From DASRPD01 sp035646535 (GTDB lineage: Bacteria > Actinomycetota > Acidimicrobiia > IMCC26256 > JANYLB01): a stretch of 40,111 nt of DNA. Below the pieces are notes generated by a model. That model made no database searches, was not told the DNA's origin, and saw only the letters and a program-made list of their open reading frames with translations. Location: assembly GCA_035646535.1 (NCBI GenBank), contig DASRPD010000009.1:1-40111 (forward strand). Reading direction: 5' to 3'. A program made the translations under genes and the position numbers. How positions within the stretch are numbered: position 1 is the first letter of the stretch; each line of letters opens with the position of its first letter. Of the stretch, positions 38,492 through 40,111 are shown piece after piece.

Positions 38492-39564
38492 GCCCTGCGC
38501 CTCGCCGATACGGCACCGGCGACGCCGATCTCGACACGACGGTCAGCGCGCTCGTCGAACGAGTCGGCGTCGACGCGGGTCCGAACGCAGACCTGATCCA
38601 CGAGCTCGTCGTCTCGTCGCTTCGCCTGGCTCGAGACCACGCGTCGCGCGGTGATCTCAAGATCGCGAGCGCCGCGCTCAAGGAGATGCGGTACTCGTTC
38701 CACGTCTTCGAGCCGTACCGCCCTGTCCTCAAGGCATCGATCTTCGGTTCGGCGCGCACGAAACCAGAGGATCCGCTCTACGAGCAGACCCGCCGACTCG
38801 CCGCCGCGGTGAGTGAGCAGGGTTGGATGGTCATCACCGGCGCCGGACCCGGGATCATGGCCGCCGGCGTCGAAGGCGCGGGCGTCGACCGGGCGTTCGG
38901 CGTCAGCATCCGGCTGCCGTTCGAGTCGACAACGCCCGCGTTCGTCGACGACGACCCCAAGCTCGTCAACTTCCGCTACTTCTTCACCCGCAAGCTCACC
39001 TTCATCAAGGAGTCCGACGGCTTCGTGCTCCTCCCGGGCGGCTTCGGGACCCTGGATGAGGCGTTCGAGCTGCTCACACTCGTCCAGACCGGCAAGGCCC
39101 AGCCCGCACCGATCGTCCTGTTGGACGTGCCCGGCGGCACGTACTGGCTCCACTGGTGCCAATTCGTCGAGGCCGAGCTCGCCCCCCGCAGCTACATCGG
39201 CCCCCACGATCTCGCCCTCGTGCGTGTCACCGACGACATCGACGTCGCCGTCGACGAGCTCACCGGGTTCTACGCCAACTACCGGTCGCTGCGCTTCGTC
39301 GGTGGCCGTCTCGTGATGCGGATGCTGCGCGCTCCGACGGGAGCTGCGCTGGCCGCGCTGAACGAGGAGTTCGCCGACATCCTGACCCGCGGCTCGATCG
39401 AGCGGATCGAACCCACCAAGGCCGAGGTCGCCGACGGTGACCAGCTCGACGCGGAGCGGCTTGCGTTCCGTTTCGACCGTCGGAGCTGGGCCCGCCTCCG
39501 CCGGCTCATCGACGCGCTCAACGACCGACCGTCACCTGTGGCCCGGCCGACCCCTCCGGCCTGA
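38488..39564 (+). CDS. LOG-family protein (TIGR00730-like)
   Basis: Rossmann-fold protein of 358 residues. The LOG signature PGGFGTLDEAFE lies at about 183-194, preceded by ITGAGPGIMAAGVEGA. In the family this marks cytokinin-activating phosphoribohydrolases (removing ribose-5-phosphate from AMP-like nucleotides) or nucleotide-binding relatives. An N-terminal extension of about 85 residues and a C-terminal extension of about 90 make it longer than the usual 190-residue LOG. Being coupled to an adenosine-kinase-like gene suggests purine nucleotide turnover, which is inference. Confidence 0.82.
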   Translation: MSPAPRRYGTGDADLDTTVSALVERVGVDAGPNADLIHELVVSSLRLARDHASRGDLKIASAALKEMRYSFHVFEPYRPVLKASIFGSARTKPEDPLYEQTRRLAAAVSEQGWMVITGAGPGIMAAGVEGAGVDRAFGVSIRLPFESTTPAFVDDDPKLVNFRYFFTRKLTFIKESDGFVLLPGGFGTLDEAFELLTLVQTGKAQPAPIVLLDVPGGTYWLHWCQFVEAELAPRSYIGPHDLALVRVTDDIDVAVDELTGFYANYRSLRFVGGRLVMRMLRAPTGAALAALNEEFADILTRGSIERIEPTKAEVADGDQLDAERLAFRFDRRSWARLRRLIDALNDRPSPVARPTPPA

Positions 39565-39596
39565 CCCCCGCCGGCGCGCCTCTCAACCGGCTCGAC

Positions 39597-39602
39597 TAGG
39601 GT
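39597..39602 (+). promoter_or_regulatory. Candidate -10 element of the lipoprotein gene
   Basis: TAGGGT lies 31 bases before the ATG at 39634, with a perfect Shine-Dalgarno GGGAGGA at 39621-39627 between them. No clear -35. Confidence 0.4.
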
Positions 39603-39633
39603 GCCGAGGTTCGATGAATAGGGAGGACAGCTC

Positions 39634-40111
39634 ATGCGTTGGAAAGTGACCGCCGGATTGGCGTCACTCGTCTTGTTCGCGGCCGCGTGTGCCACCGGCA
39701 ATGGCGAAGGCCTGTCGATCAGGTCGTTCGACGTGCCCGCCAGCGCCGACTGCTCCGACGGCGAGGATGGCATGGTCGACGTGAGCTGGGACACGGACGA
39801 AGCCACCGAGGCCGCGATCTCGGTCGACGGCGCAGAGGTCATGTCGGGCTTCGACCCAATCGGCGACTACACCGTCGACGTGATCTGTGACGGCGAGGAC
39901 CACGACATCGAGCTCACCGCCAGTAATGAGGATCGCGACTCGGTCTCCGAGACCGAGACTGTGAGCACCGACGCAGACGGCGGCGACACCGGCGGAGGTA
40001 ACGGCGGCGGCAGCAGCAGCACCACGACCACCAGAGGCGGCGGAACCACTTCGACGACCACGACCAGCACCACGACGACCACCACGCCCCCTACGCCCCC
40101 TACGCCCTGTC
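39634..40111 (+). CDS. Probable lipoprotein with Thr/Ser-rich tail (3' end outside window)
   Basis: Unrecognised secreted protein; 159 codons are visible and the frame is still open at the edge. GGGAGGA six bases upstream fixes the ATG. Residues 1-18 form a signal peptide and Cys19 follows AAA (FAAAC), a loose lipobox, so lipid anchoring is likely but not certain. The folded part (about 20-105) is very acidic and contains Cys40 and Cys86, a possible disulfide pair. From about 115 the chain becomes Gly/Ser/Thr-rich, then a run of threonines followed by TPPTPP, typical of a disordered and possibly glycosylated cell-wall spacer. Confidence 0.75.
   Translation, partial: MRWKVTAGLASLVLFAAACATGNGEGLSIRSFDVPASADCSDGEDGMVDVSWDTDEATEAAISVDGAEVMSGFDPIGDYTVDVICDGEDHDIELTASNEDRDSVSETETVSTDADGGDTGGGNGGGSSSTTTTRGGGTTSTTTTSTTTTTTPPTPPTPC

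Noticed and set aside
1..40111. Search for tRNA or rRNA genes, CRISPR arrays, insertion sequences and prophage genes
   Set aside because: No cloverleaf-like sequence, spaced direct-repeat array, transposase or phage structural gene was seen. The holin-like protein at 16112-16429 belongs to a chromosomal family and has no phage neighbours.
39990..40111. Thr/Gly-rich low-complexity end read as a non-coding microsatellite
   Set aside because: It continues the lipoprotein frame without a stop and encodes a typical Ser/Thr/Pro wall spacer.

Overview
The window is about 70% GC by eye, almost fully coding, and carries no tRNA, rRNA, CRISPR array or intact mobile element. It contains a complete Pup-proteasome locus together with an F420-cofactor gene (fbiC) and a MarP-type protease. 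This places it in the Actinomycetota. The small genome style, with dense GTGA/ATGA overlaps and a Pup ending in Glu, would fit an Acidimicrobiia-like lineage, but that finer placement is inference.

Layout. (1) 1-11845, minus strand: the pupylation and proteasome locus, read right to left: ATPase ring (arc/mpa), dop, pup, prcB, prcA, a secreted helical protein, pafA, a HAD phosphatase, a DUF3866 protein, pafB and pafC, then signal peptidase I running off the left edge. (2) 12193-12429, plus: a lone ferredoxin with its own promoter and terminator. (3) 12502-16429, minus: a tight set of three small membrane-type proteins, a ubiquitin-like sulfur carrier (ttuB-like), ttuA-like tRNA thiolase, trmI and a MarP-like membrane protease. 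(4) 16499-22363, minus: an S13 D,D-carboxypeptidase, a two-gene ADP-forming acyl-CoA synthetase, a decayed DUF222/HNH relic and an AMP-forming acyl-CoA synthetase. (5) 22429-27252, plus: an overlapping operon of family 2 glycosyltransferase, nagA and lutABC. (6) 27261-33767: galE (minus), transketolase (plus), a methyltransferase/mismatch-glycosylase fusion (minus), then zwf and pgl (plus). (7) 33829-40111: an acyl-CoA dehydrogenase-family gene (minus), then fbiC, a PfkB sugar/nucleoside kinase and a LOG-like protein (plus), and a partial Thr-rich lipoprotein.

How the parts work together. Pup is ligated by PafA, removed by Dop, and Pup-tagged substrates are unfolded by the ATPase ring into the PrcAB chamber; PafBC is known in mycobacteria as a DNA-damage-responsive WYL activator. 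Beside it sits a second ubiquitin-like protein (C-terminal GG) paired with a TtuA thiolase and TrmI, which in Thermus make the two interacting modifications s2T54 and m1A58 of the tRNA T-loop. The pentose phosphate genes tkt, zwf and pgl cluster together. The nagA-lutABC linkage would fit recycling of N-acetylmuramic acid, which yields GlcNAc-6-phosphate plus lactate, although no etherase is seen.

The most striking non-gene signals are these. A TAGNCT/TANNNT hexamer lies 6-9 bases before the start codon of seven genes that lack a clear Shine-Dalgarno sequence, which suggests leaderless transcription and separate promoters inside the Pup locus. Short tandem duplications of 9-15 bp recur at gene ends and inside several coding regions. 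A large imperfect palindrome lies after the transketolase gene.
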